The position numbers and the translations under genes are program-made. A stretch of DNA of 5,459 nt from Sedimentibacter sp. Lineage in GTDB: Bacteria; Bacillota; Clostridia; Tissierellales; Sedimentibacteraceae. Shown here piece by piece: positions 1 to 5,459 of the stretch (the stretch's first letter is position 1; each line of letters begins with the position of its first letter). The notes beneath the pieces are model-generated. The model did not search any database, was not told the origin of the DNA, and worked only from the letters and a program-made list of their open reading frames with translations. The stretch is taken from positions 1-5,459 of the forward strand of contig JAQSYS010000140.1 of the NCBI GenBank assembly GCA_029256005.1. The letters run 5' to 3'.

Positions 1-912
1 CTACCATATTTAACTTATTTAACATTATTCACTTACGGGATTACCCCTGAAGGCAATCTTGTTCAAATAGATGATGAAGAATTAATAAGAATAGCAAGAG
101 ATTACGGAGTTGCTCCACTCATGCTAATTTCAACTTTAACAGAGCAAGGCAACTTTAGCAGTGAATTAGGCAGTCAGATATTAAATAATCCAACTGTTCA
201 AAACAACTTGATAGAGAACATAGTAAGAACCATGAAAGAAAAAGGATACTACGGCTTAGATATAGATTTTGAATATATTCCACCTGAAGACAGAGAAAAA
301 TTTATCGAATTTGTAAGAAACACAACCAACCGCCTCAATCAGGAGGGATTTACTGTATTAACAGCATTGGCACCAAAAATTTCAGCAGATCAGCCAGGTC
401 TCTTATATGAAGCACATGATTATCCTGCTCTTGGGGATGTTTCAAACAGAGTGCTTCTTATGACTTATGAATGGGGGTACACATATGGACCGGCGATGGC
501 TGTTGCTCCGGTTAACAGAGTAAGAGAGGTTTTGGATTATGCTGTAACAGAAATACCAAGAGATAAAATATACATGGGCGTACCAAACTATGGATATGAT
601 TTTATATTGCCGTTTGTTCAGGGAGTTTCAAAAGCCGATTCTGTTTCAAATGTGGAAGCAGTAGAGCTTGCTGCTGAGGTAGGTTCGCCAATTCAATATG
701 ACGAGCAGTCTCAATCACCTTTTTTTGATTATTATGATAATCAAGGAAGGCAGCATCAGGTTTGGTTTGAAGATGCAAGAAGCATAGAAGCTAAATTGGA
801 TTTATTTTCTGAGTATGGTTTTGAAGGAGTAGGATATTGGAATGTAATGAGGTACTTCCCGCAAAATTGGCTTGTTTTAAGTTCATTATATGACATTGCA
901 AAAGTAATATAG
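1..912 (+). CDS. Glycoside hydrolase family 18 protein, YaaH/SleL-like (5'-truncated)
   Basis: The reading frame is open from base 1, so the start lies outside the window; 303 codons remain before the TAG at 910. The first ATG at 121 is internal, because the 40 codons before it read as normal family sequence (LPYLTYLTLFTYG, then YGVAPL). The catalytic signature is DIDFE at visible residues 87-91 (bases 259-273), whose Glu is the expected acid of the GH18 (beta/alpha)8 barrel. Further family landmarks are MTYEWGY (from base 460), the strand MGVPNYGYDF, and the C-terminal GVGYWNVMRYFPQNW. Relatives such as Bacillus YaaH/SleL are N-acetylglucosaminidases that trim spore cortex fragments during germination and carry N-terminal LysM repeats. 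Any such repeats, or a signal peptide, would lie upstream of this window. Family assignment is firm; the spore role is inferred from relatives. No clear terminator follows. Confidence 0.9.
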   Translation, partial: LPYLTYLTLFTYGITPEGNLVQIDDEELIRIARDYGVAPLMLISTLTEQGNFSSELGSQILNNPTVQNNLIENIVRTMKEKGYYGLDIDFEYIPPEDREKFIEFVRNTTNRLNQEGFTVLTALAPKISADQPGLLYEAHDYPALGDVSNRVLLMTYEWGYTYGPAMAVAPVNRVREVLDYAVTEIPRDKIYMGVPNYGYDFILPFVQGVSKADSVSNVEAVELAAEVGSPIQYDEQSQSPFFDYYDNQGRQHQVWFEDARSIEAKLDLFSEYGFEGVGYWNVMRYFPQNWLVLSSLYDIAKVI

Positions 913-979
913 TCAAGCATTTCAAAAACTGTAATTTTACAAAAACAATGGCATATATTTTTATAACAGGTATTTTTGT

Positions 980-986
980 AGGAGGT
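980..986 (+). promoter_or_regulatory. Strong Shine-Dalgarno site for the 992 gene
   Basis: AGGAGGT lies 5 bases before the ATG at 992. It is a near-perfect anti-16S match at good spacing and fixes that start. It suggests efficient translation of the uncharacterised protein. Confidence 0.85.
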
Positions 987-991
987 AATTC

Positions 992-2176
992 ATGAATAAT
1001 AAAAACTATAGAGTAATGAAATTTTTCGAACCGGTAAATAAACAGGACAAATCCAGAGGATATGTACGTCTGGATATAAGAGGCATCAAAGGAAATATAA
1101 TTGTTTCTGTTGAAAACCTAGGGGATGTAAAAACGACTAGCGAGGTTTTCTTATACAAGGATAAGATTAATAAAATTAAATTAGGTGAAGTAAACAACAA
1201 AAAGGGCATGCTTAAAAAGCTCCTTACATTTGGAAGTAACAATGCCATTGAAGATTACAACGTTTGCGCTGTTGTAAAAGACAAAAAGATTGTAATGTAT
1301 TCTAATTTATTTAATGCATCCAGTTTAGAGCAAATCAAAAAGCTTGAAGTTGGTGACGAAGAATCATTGAATGATGTAGTTGCTAAACTTGATGAAACTA
1401 TTGATGATGTTGTTGAAACTGTAATGGCTCCAATAGAAGATGAACCAATACAGGAAATTATTGATACCTTCAATGAGATTAAAAGTGAAAAGATCAGCAA
1501 TAAAGAAGTTATAGAAGAAAAAGATGTAGAAGCTGAAGAAATAAAAGCTGAAGAAATAAAAGCTGAAGAAATAAAAGCTGAAAAGTCTGAAGCTTCATAT
1601 TTTACTGAGGAACCAAGAATTAAACAGACTTCAGTATCTTCAGCAGTAGATTTACATGAAGATGCACCTCAGGAAGAAATGAATCCAGAAGAGGAATCAC
1701 AAGCACAAGCTCAATCGCACAGGTCCAGAAATAGATTTGATGAAAATCTTTACAGTGTATTGAAAGATTATAAAAGGGTTGAACCTCTTTCAGTAAAAAT
1801 AAAGGATTTTGAGTGGTGGTTTGTGCCATATGATGAAACAGGAATGAAGAATGGATTTTTGCCGTTTTATAGTCAAATCATAAGCTCTTACTATCCTTAT
1901 CCTATGTCTAACCGTGTTACAACCTGCAGCGGCCTTATGAAAAAATACGGTCACTATATTTTCGGTGTTTATAAGGAAAAGGGAGACATAGTAAAATTTA
2001 TATATGGAGTTCCTGGTGAATTCACTAAGGAAGAACAACCTTACAAAGGTATTACAGGTTTTAAAAATTGGTCATACTCAAATAAGGGAAAAAATGATGA
2101 ACATGGCTATTGGTTAGCTTTTGTTAATCCTAAGACAGGAGAAACTACTGAGCCTCCTCAAATAGTATTAACTTAA
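992..2176 (+). CDS. Uncharacterised two-region protein with acidic repeat linker (394 aa)
   Basis: I do not recognise a named function. Residues 1-118 look like a compact domain rich in beta strands (GYVRLDIRG, NIIVSVENLGD, then VCAVVKDKKIVMYSNLF). Residues about 119-245 form an acidic, low-complexity linker with three AEEIK copies at 181-195 and a Gln/Ala/Ser-rich end. Residues about 248-394 look like a second folded domain, rich in aromatics (FDENLY, DFEWWFVPYD, SSYYPYP, HYIFGVYKEKGD, HGYWLAFVNP). There is no signal peptide or membrane segment, so a cytoplasmic protein is likely. The overall design resembles clostridial hypothetical proteins in which the two ends are conserved and the linker varies; that is from memory, not a search. 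The start is fixed by AGGAGGT. It lies 79 bases after the GH18 gene, so co-transcription is possible. No terminator is visible before the next promoter. Confidence 0.85.
   Translation: MNNKNYRVMKFFEPVNKQDKSRGYVRLDIRGIKGNIIVSVENLGDVKTTSEVFLYKDKINKIKLGEVNNKKGMLKKLLTFGSNNAIEDYNVCAVVKDKKIVMYSNLFNASSLEQIKKLEVGDEESLNDVVAKLDETIDDVVETVMAPIEDEPIQEIIDTFNEIKSEKISNKEVIEEKDVEAEEIKAEEIKAEEIKAEKSEASYFTEEPRIKQTSVSSAVDLHEDAPQEEMNPEEESQAQAQSHRSRNRFDENLYSVLKDYKRVEPLSVKIKDFEWWFVPYDETGMKNGFLPFYSQIISSYYPYPMSNRVTTCSGLMKKYGHYIFGVYKEKGDIVKFIYGVPGEFTKEEQPYKGITGFKNWSYSNKGKNDEHGYWLAFVNPKTGETTEPPQIVLT
1532..1576 (+). repeat. In-frame 15-bp tandem repeat, three copies (AEEIK)
   Basis: The unit GCTGAAGAAATAAAA occurs three times without a mismatch at 1532-1546, 1547-1561 and 1562-1576, followed by a partial copy (GCTGAA) at 1577-1582. 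The unit length is a multiple of three, so each copy adds AEEIK to the acidic linker of the 992 gene. Identity at the DNA level points to recent expansion by slippage, and copy number may vary between strains. Confidence 0.9.
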
Positions 2177-2183
2177 ATAATCC

Positions 2184-2212
2184 TGTACAAAAGGCTATAA
2201 ATTTGTTATAAT
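2184..2212 (+). promoter_or_regulatory. Sigma-A-type promoter with extended -10, for the 2249 gene
   Basis: A consensus TATAAT at 2207-2212 is preceded by TGT (an extended -10 of TGN form). A weaker -35, TGTACA at 2184-2189, sits exactly 17 bases upstream. The expected transcription start is near 2219, about 30 bases before the ATG at 2249. The promoter begins only a few bases after the stop of the 992 gene, which suggests the phospholipase-like gene is transcribed separately. TGTACAA occurs at both ends of the element (2184-2190 and 2212-2218). Confidence 0.65.
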
Positions 2213-2248
2213 GTACAAGAACATTTCTAAAAGGAGTTTATAAAACAA

Positions 2249-2842
2249 ATGCCGCCTATAAGTACTAACATGCACTTTGGTAAATTATTTATAGAAAATT
2301 CAAAAGTAAAAATCCAAATACCTAGTTTTATTATAGGAATGATGTCTCCGGACACAATAAATGAAGATGATTTTGAGGACTTTCACACTCTTGATGAAGA
2401 TGGGAATATAGATGTCCGTGATTTTTATGAAAAATTTGATATGAAAAATCTTAATATAGTTCAAAAATCATTTATATTGGGATATTACTGCCATTTGTGG
2501 TTTGATGAATACTATAAATTTAACGCCAGCAAGCTTAGGATACATAACAATATTGACTTGACAGACGAAGAGCTTGTAGCAGCTATTAAATCAATACTAA
2601 AGTATTATGATAACAAGGCAATAAATAACTTCTTTGATAATTATAAAAAGGAAATCGAAGAATTTAATGTGGACATAAACTTAAAGGAAATTGAAGGAAT
2701 ATGCATAGACAAATCTAAAGATCAAATATGTGAATTTTTGAAAGATACCATTCCAGACGTAAATTATCCTCAGCTCATAGAAGAACATGAATATATGAGC
2801 TTTATAGAAAATGGCTGCAGTAAAATAATGAGATCATTATAA
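2249..2842 (+). CDS. Zinc-dependent phospholipase C-like protein (197 aa)
   Basis: The N-terminal half shows the spaced metal-ligand pattern of the zinc-dependent phospholipase C/S1-P1 nuclease-like fold: MHFGK with His9, IGMMSPD with Asp35, FHTLDEDG with His46, and FILGYYCHLWFDE with His82 and Asp86. Bacterial members are often annotated only as 'hydrolase' or 'zinc dependent phospholipase C family protein', and most have no known substrate. There is no signal peptide, unlike secreted alpha-toxins, so this is probably an intracellular hydrolase. The C-terminal half (about 105-197) is helical and charged, and I recognise no motif in it. The start at 2249 is supported by AAGGAGT at 2231-2237; spacing is slightly long, at about 11-12 bases. 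Met8 is an unlikely alternative because it would drop the usual MPxxxT opening. The gene has its own promoter and a strong terminator, so it looks monocistronic. Family is fairly sure; activity is unknown. Confidence 0.8.
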   Translation: MPPISTNMHFGKLFIENSKVKIQIPSFIIGMMSPDTINEDDFEDFHTLDEDGNIDVRDFYEKFDMKNLNIVQKSFILGYYCHLWFDEYYKFNASKLRIHNNIDLTDEELVAAIKSILKYYDNKAINNFFDNYKKEIEEFNVDINLKEIEGICIDKSKDQICEFLKDTIPDVNYPQLIEEHEYMSFIENGCSKIMRSL

Positions 2843-2845
2843 AGT

Positions 2846-2872
2846 AAAAACTCCTTAAATAGGAGTTTTTTT
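2846..2872 (+). terminator. Intrinsic terminator of the 2249 gene
   Basis: A 10-bp perfect stem pairs AAAAACTCCT (2846-2855) with AGGAGTTTTT (2861-2870) around the loop TAAAT. A run of seven T follows the ACTCC/GGAGT core (2866-2872). It lies four bases after the TAA stop. The flanking A run means it could also terminate weakly on the minus strand. Confidence 0.9.
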
Positions 2873-2883
2873 AAAAGTTAAAA

Positions 2884-2912
2884 TTGACTGTACATTTAAA
2901 ATATAATATAGT
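2884..2912 (+). promoter_or_regulatory. Sigma-A-type promoter for the HAD gene
   Basis: The -35 TTGACT (2884-2889) and -10 TATAGT (2907-2912) are separated by exactly 17 bases, each one mismatch from consensus. A perfect TATAAT at 2902-2907 also exists, but its spacing from the same -35 is only 12 bases. Transcription should begin near 2919, giving a leader of about 36 bases. The -35 runs into TGTACA (2889-2894), a motif also found at the 2249 promoter. Confidence 0.65.
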
Positions 2913-2941
2913 AGAAACATAAACTTGCAATTTTCTACTAT
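2908..2941. promoter_or_regulatory. Perfect 10-bp inverted repeat over the HAD gene start site (candidate operator)
   Basis: ATAGTAGAAA (2908-2917) and its exact reverse complement TTTCTACTAT (2932-2941) flank a 14-base spacer. The left arm overlaps the -10 element, and the right arm ends just before the Shine-Dalgarno site. Because the predicted transcript starts after the left arm, an RNA hairpin is less likely than a DNA site for a dimeric regulator. The alternative is an RNA hairpin made by read-through or from an earlier start. Confidence 0.5.
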
Positions 2942-2954
2942 TTAAGGATGGGTT

Positions 2955-3584
2955 ATGGTGAAATATAAATATGTTTTGTTTGATTTTGACGGAACTTTAG
3001 CAGATACAGAAGAAGTTAATTTTGTCATATATCAAAAACTTGCTGAAAAATATAATTTAAGAAATATTACAATTGATGAACTTGGGCATATCAAGAAAAT
3101 GAGTGCGAGAGAATTAATGGCATATGTGGAATTAAAGAAAAGATATTTGCCGTTTCTTCTTAAAAGAGGAAAAAACCTTTTAAAACAGGATATTAAAAAC
3201 ATTAAGCCATGTAAAAAAGACATTTTTGATACAGTCTTGCAGCTTAAAAATATGGGAATACAGACTGCAATTATTACAACAAATTCTAAAGCCAACGTAC
3301 AGATGTTTTTGAATGAACAAAATGCAGACATATTTGATTTTATTGCAAGCTCTTCAATGTTTGGCAAAGAATCAAAAATGAGAAAAATTATAAAAAAGGA
3401 AAGACTTTCTTTAGATGAAGTGTTATATGTGGGTGATGAGATACGTGATGTGCATGCCGCTAAGAATACTGGTATCCATATTGCTTCAGTTGCCTGGGGA
3501 TATAATACCGTTGAAAGTCTTAAAAAACATAAACCAGATTACATCATATATGAACCATCTGAATTAATTGATATATGCAAATAG
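2955..3584 (+). CDS. HAD-superfamily phosphatase, subfamily IA (phosphoglycolate phosphatase-like)
   Basis: All four HAD motifs are present in a 209-residue protein of normal length. Motif I is DFDGTLADT, with nucleophile Asp10 and acid/base Asp12. Motif II is IITTNS, with Thr109. Motif III contributes a Lys within FGKESK (Lys138 or Lys141). Motif IV is VGDEIRD, with Asp161 and Asp165 binding magnesium. A helical C1 cap lies between motif I and about residue 83. Relatives hydrolyse small phosphorylated metabolites; 'phosphoglycolate phosphatase-like' is a class label and the real substrate cannot be read from the sequence. Motif III followed closely by LSLDEVLYVGDEIRD is typical of the Gph-like group. 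There is no signal peptide, so it is cytosolic. ATG 2955 is supported by AAGGA at 2944-2948, six bases upstream. It has its own promoter and a candidate operator and shows no functional link to its neighbours. Confidence 0.92.
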   Translation: MVKYKYVLFDFDGTLADTEEVNFVIYQKLAEKYNLRNITIDELGHIKKMSARELMAYVELKKRYLPFLLKRGKNLLKQDIKNIKPCKKDIFDTVLQLKNMGIQTAIITTNSKANVQMFLNEQNADIFDFIASSSMFGKESKMRKIIKKERLSLDEVLYVGDEIRDVHAAKNTGIHIASVAWGYNTVESLKKHKPDYIIYEPSELIDICK

Positions 3585-3588
3585 AAAG

Positions 3589-3626
3589 ACGAATATTAAC
3601 GGAAAAAAAATCCGCATATTTCGTTT
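3589..3626 (+). terminator. Imperfect hairpin after the HAD gene, possible weak terminator
   Basis: ACGAATAT (3589-3596) pairs with ATATTTCGT (3616-3624) with one bulged T, and CGGA (3600-3603) pairs with TCCG (3611-3614) around a loop of seven A. Only three T (3624-3626) follow, so it lacks a proper U tract. It is the only structure I see that could end the HAD transcript before the next promoter. Confidence 0.35.
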
Positions 3627-3644
3627 GTGGTGCATACATTTTTA

Positions 3645-3673
3645 TTGCAATTGAAATTCTCGTGTGCTAAAAT
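3645..3673 (+). promoter_or_regulatory. Sigma-A-type promoter with extended -10, for the glutamine synthetase-like gene
   Basis: TTGCAA (3645-3650) and TAAAAT (3668-3673) are 17 bases apart, and TGC directly before the -10 gives an extended -10. The start point would be near 3680, about 28 bases before the ATG at 3708. I see no GlnR/TnrA-type TGTNA-N7-TNACA site, T-box or riboswitch in the 123-base gap, so nitrogen control is not evident here. Confidence 0.55.
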
Positions 3674-3707
3674 ACGATATAAAATTATTATGGAGGGAAC
3701 TGAGGTT

Positions 3708-5459
3708 ATGATTTACACAATTAAGCCGGAATATCATGGAATTACAGAATTAACTAGAATACTTGAAGAGCATCCTGAAATCCAATTTGTATCATTCATG
3801 GGTGTTGATATAGGCGGTAACGGGACAGATGAAAAAATACCGATAAGGTTATTTTTAAAAGATATGGAAGACATGCTTCAGTTTGGAATTCAAACAGATG
3901 GTTCGAGTGTTGAGCTTCAGGGAATTGCAGATTTGAATGATGCAAGAGTTGATATATTGCCTGATTTAGATTGCAACTGGTTTGTTGATTACAATTACGA
4001 ATATTATAACGATGAAAACGGTCTTCCTGTTGGCACATTGAAAATTCCTTCTTTTATTATCCACAGCGGCAAACAAGTTTGTTCAAGATCAATTCTTAAG
4101 AGAGCTACAACTAATTTCAAAAATCAAATTTTAGAAATTCTAAAAAACAATCCCCAAATTACTGAAAGTTACGAATTTAAGTATGAAGATGTTGAAGAAG
4201 TGCTTTTAACATCAGCAACAGAACTTGAAATGTGGGTTAAAACTCCTGAACAAAGTGCAGATTTTGAAGAATTACATACTTCTCAAGTTTTAAAAGAACA
4301 ATACTGGAAAAGAACAATGGGAACAGTTAGAACGGTACTTGAAAAAATAATGGAGCAGCTTGAATGCTACGACTTAAAGCCGGAGATGGCCCATAAAGAA
4401 GTTGGGGGAATTGCAAACAAAATAGATGCTAAGGGAAGAATAACTCACGTAATGGAACAGCTCGAGATAGATTGGAGATTTTCCGAAGCCCTTCAAACAG
4501 CGGACAACGAAATATTTGTGAGAGAGTTAATTGAAGATCAATTCAGACATCATGGACTTGAAGTTTTATTCAAAGCAAAACCGATAGAAGGTGTAGCTGG
4601 AAATGGTGAACATACACATTTGGGAGTTGCATTGAAACTAAAAAGTGGTAAGAGAATAAATCTGTTTACACCAAAGGATATCAGAAAGGATTACTTAAGT
4701 GAAATAGGCTATGGTGCTCTAATGGGCTTATTGAAGAACTATGAGGTGATTAATCCTATAGTTACTGCGACAAATGACGCTTTTAATAGGTTAAAGCCAG
4801 GATTTGAAGCGCCTGTATGTATTGTTACTTCATTGGGAGGAACAAAGGAAGCGCCTTCTAGAAACCGTTCAGTCTTAGTAGGTGTAATTAGAGATATAAA
4901 TAATCCGAATGCCATAAGGTTTGAGTTGAGGTCACCAAATCCATACTCAAATACGTACCTCGTTATTTCTGCTTCCTATCAAGCAATGCTTGAGGGTATA
5001 AAAAAAGTTACTGAAGCAGGGTTAAGTTGCGATGACCTTGAACTTGAAATTTCTAAACATTATGGAGATGAAGCTGTATATCTCGAAAAATACAGAGAAT
5101 ATAGAAGTGAAGATGATGTTTTCGAAAAGTATAATGAAGAAGAAAGAAACAAGTTTTATGGAGTAGCTCCTGCAACAGTATGGGAAAATCTAAGCAGTTT
5201 TGAATCTAACAGAATTAAACAACAGGTATTGAAAGATGGCGATGTATTTACTGATGCACTAATTAATTCTTTTAAGGAATCAACTCTTCAGAAATGGAAG
5301 AATGAGCTTAAGGGAAGAATTATACATGACAATATCGTACTTTTAAAAACTTTTGTAAAACTTCATGATGAACAAGATCATGCTACAGATTTAGATGTTG
5401 TTAATTGGGAAAGAATCGTATATTTAAAGACTAAGCTCATGAAGGACAGCATGACAAAA
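3708..5459 (+). CDS. Divergent long glutamine synthetase-like protein (3'-truncated)
   Basis: The frame is open for 584 codons to the window edge, so the C-terminus is missing. The N-terminal beta-grasp domain is visible (IQFVSFMGVD, then DGSSV at 64-68). The catalytic domain has ATELEMW (Glu172 and Glu174), KEVGGIANKID (Glu231), GNGEHTHLG (Asn299, His302, His304), NRS (Arg387) and RFELRSPNP (Arg404, Glu406, Arg408). These match the metal, ATP and glutamate sites of glutamine synthetase, which makes glutamine from glutamate, ammonia and ATP. By eye, two usual residues differ: Lys238 replaces a metal-binding Glu, and Gly392 replaces an Arg near ATP. About 165 residues of helical, charged sequence follow the core, so it is longer than GlnA (about 440-470), and I see no NLYDLP adenylylation loop. 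It may be a clostridial glutamine synthetase or a related ligase. ATG 3708 is chosen because GGAGGG (3692-3697) precedes it by 10 bases; an in-frame ATG at 3690 lacks such a site. Confidence 0.85.
   Translation, partial: MIYTIKPEYHGITELTRILEEHPEIQFVSFMGVDIGGNGTDEKIPIRLFLKDMEDMLQFGIQTDGSSVELQGIADLNDARVDILPDLDCNWFVDYNYEYYNDENGLPVGTLKIPSFIIHSGKQVCSRSILKRATTNFKNQILEILKNNPQITESYEFKYEDVEEVLLTSATELEMWVKTPEQSADFEELHTSQVLKEQYWKRTMGTVRTVLEKIMEQLECYDLKPEMAHKEVGGIANKIDAKGRITHVMEQLEIDWRFSEALQTADNEIFVRELIEDQFRHHGLEVLFKAKPIEGVAGNGEHTHLGVALKLKSGKRINLFTPKDIRKDYLSEIGYGALMGLLKNYEVINPIVTATNDAFNRLKPGFEAPVCIVTSLGGTKEAPSRNRSVLVGVIRDINNPNAIRFELRSPNPYSNTYLVISASYQAMLEGIKKVTEAGLSCDDLELEISKHYGDEAVYLEKYREYRSEDDVFEKYNEEERNKFYGVAPATVWENLSSFESNRIKQQVLKDGDVFTDALINSFKESTLQKWKNELKGRIIHDNIVLLKTFVKLHDEQDHATDLDVVNWERIVYLKTKLMKDSMTK

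Noticed and set aside
930..941. Small inverted repeat TGTAA/TTACA after the GH18 gene as a terminator.
   Set aside because: It has only 5 bp with a two-base loop and no GC core or T tract.
936..967. Possible promoter before the 992 gene: TTTACA (936-941) with TTTTAT or TATAAC downstream, or a CATAnnnT sporulation-type -10 at 952-959.
   Set aside because: TTTTAT lacks the key A at position 2, TATAAC is 20 bases away, and no suitable -35 fits the sporulation-type element. AT-rich sequence gives such matches easily.
1006..2038. Four minus-strand open frames of 69-82 codons opposite the 992 gene.
   Set aside because: They lie wholly or mostly antisense to a well-supported gene, lack ribosome binding sites and domains, and have a composition that reflects the complementary strand.
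3032..3367. Minus-strand open frame of 111 codons opposite the HAD gene.
   Set aside because: The plus strand has all four HAD motifs in order. The antisense product is hydrophobic shadow sequence without a recognisable domain.
3625..3637. TGT-N7-ACA element as a GlnR or TnrA nitrogen-control site.
   Set aside because: The known site is TGTNA-N7-TNACA (17 bp); this is a 13-bp fragment lacking the inner A and T.
3690..3707. Earlier in-frame ATG at 3690 as the start of the glutamine synthetase-like gene.
   Set aside because: It has no purine-rich site upstream, and it would place the GGAGGG motif inside the coding region, where it fits better as the ribosome binding site for ATG 3708.
3796..4038. 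Minus-strand open frame of 80 codons opposite the glutamine synthetase-like gene.
   Set aside because: It lies inside the beta-grasp domain of the plus-strand gene and has no support of its own.
1..5459. A defence island, toxin-antitoxin pair, mobile element or other new multi-gene system.
   Set aside because: Genes have separate promoters, familiar housekeeping families and uniform composition. I see no terminal inverted repeats, transposase, array or linked small ORFs.

Overview
The window looks like ordinary chromosome from a low-GC, probably spore-forming member of the Clostridia. The DNA is AT-rich and codon use favours A/T-ending codons. Shine-Dalgarno sites are strong, and the promoters resemble the housekeeping sigma-A consensus. 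The first gene belongs to a family tied to spore cortex lysis, and the last is a long glutamine synthetase-like type that I associate with Clostridia. A genus such as Sedimentibacter or Clostridium would fit, but that is inference. I see no mobile element, CRISPR array, tRNA or rRNA, and every convincing gene is on the plus strand.

Layout. Positions 1-912 hold the 3' part of a glycoside hydrolase family 18 gene of the YaaH/SleL type; its start lies before the window. After 79 bases comes a 394-residue protein of unknown function (992-2176), with a compact N-terminal region, an acidic linker containing a 15-bp tandem repeat, and an aromatic-rich C-terminal region. A good extended -10 promoter (2184-2212) then drives a 197-residue zinc-dependent phospholipase C-like protein (2249-2842), which ends at a clear intrinsic terminator (2846-2872). 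The next gene, a HAD-family phosphatase (2955-3584), has its own promoter (2884-2912), and a 10-bp perfect inverted repeat spans its expected transcription start. After an imperfect hairpin and another promoter (3645-3673), a divergent glutamine synthetase-like gene starts at 3708 and runs off the right edge at 5459.

How the genes relate. Separate promoters and the terminator suggest at least three transcription units: the phospholipase-like gene, the HAD gene and the glutamine synthetase-like gene. The first two genes may be co-transcribed or may use a promoter I cannot recognise. I see no shared pathway and no convincing new multi-gene system. The points most worth checking are the altered active-site residues and C-terminal extension of the glutamine synthetase-like protein, the palindrome at the HAD promoter, the TGTACA motifs at two adjacent promoters, and the uncharacterised two-region protein.
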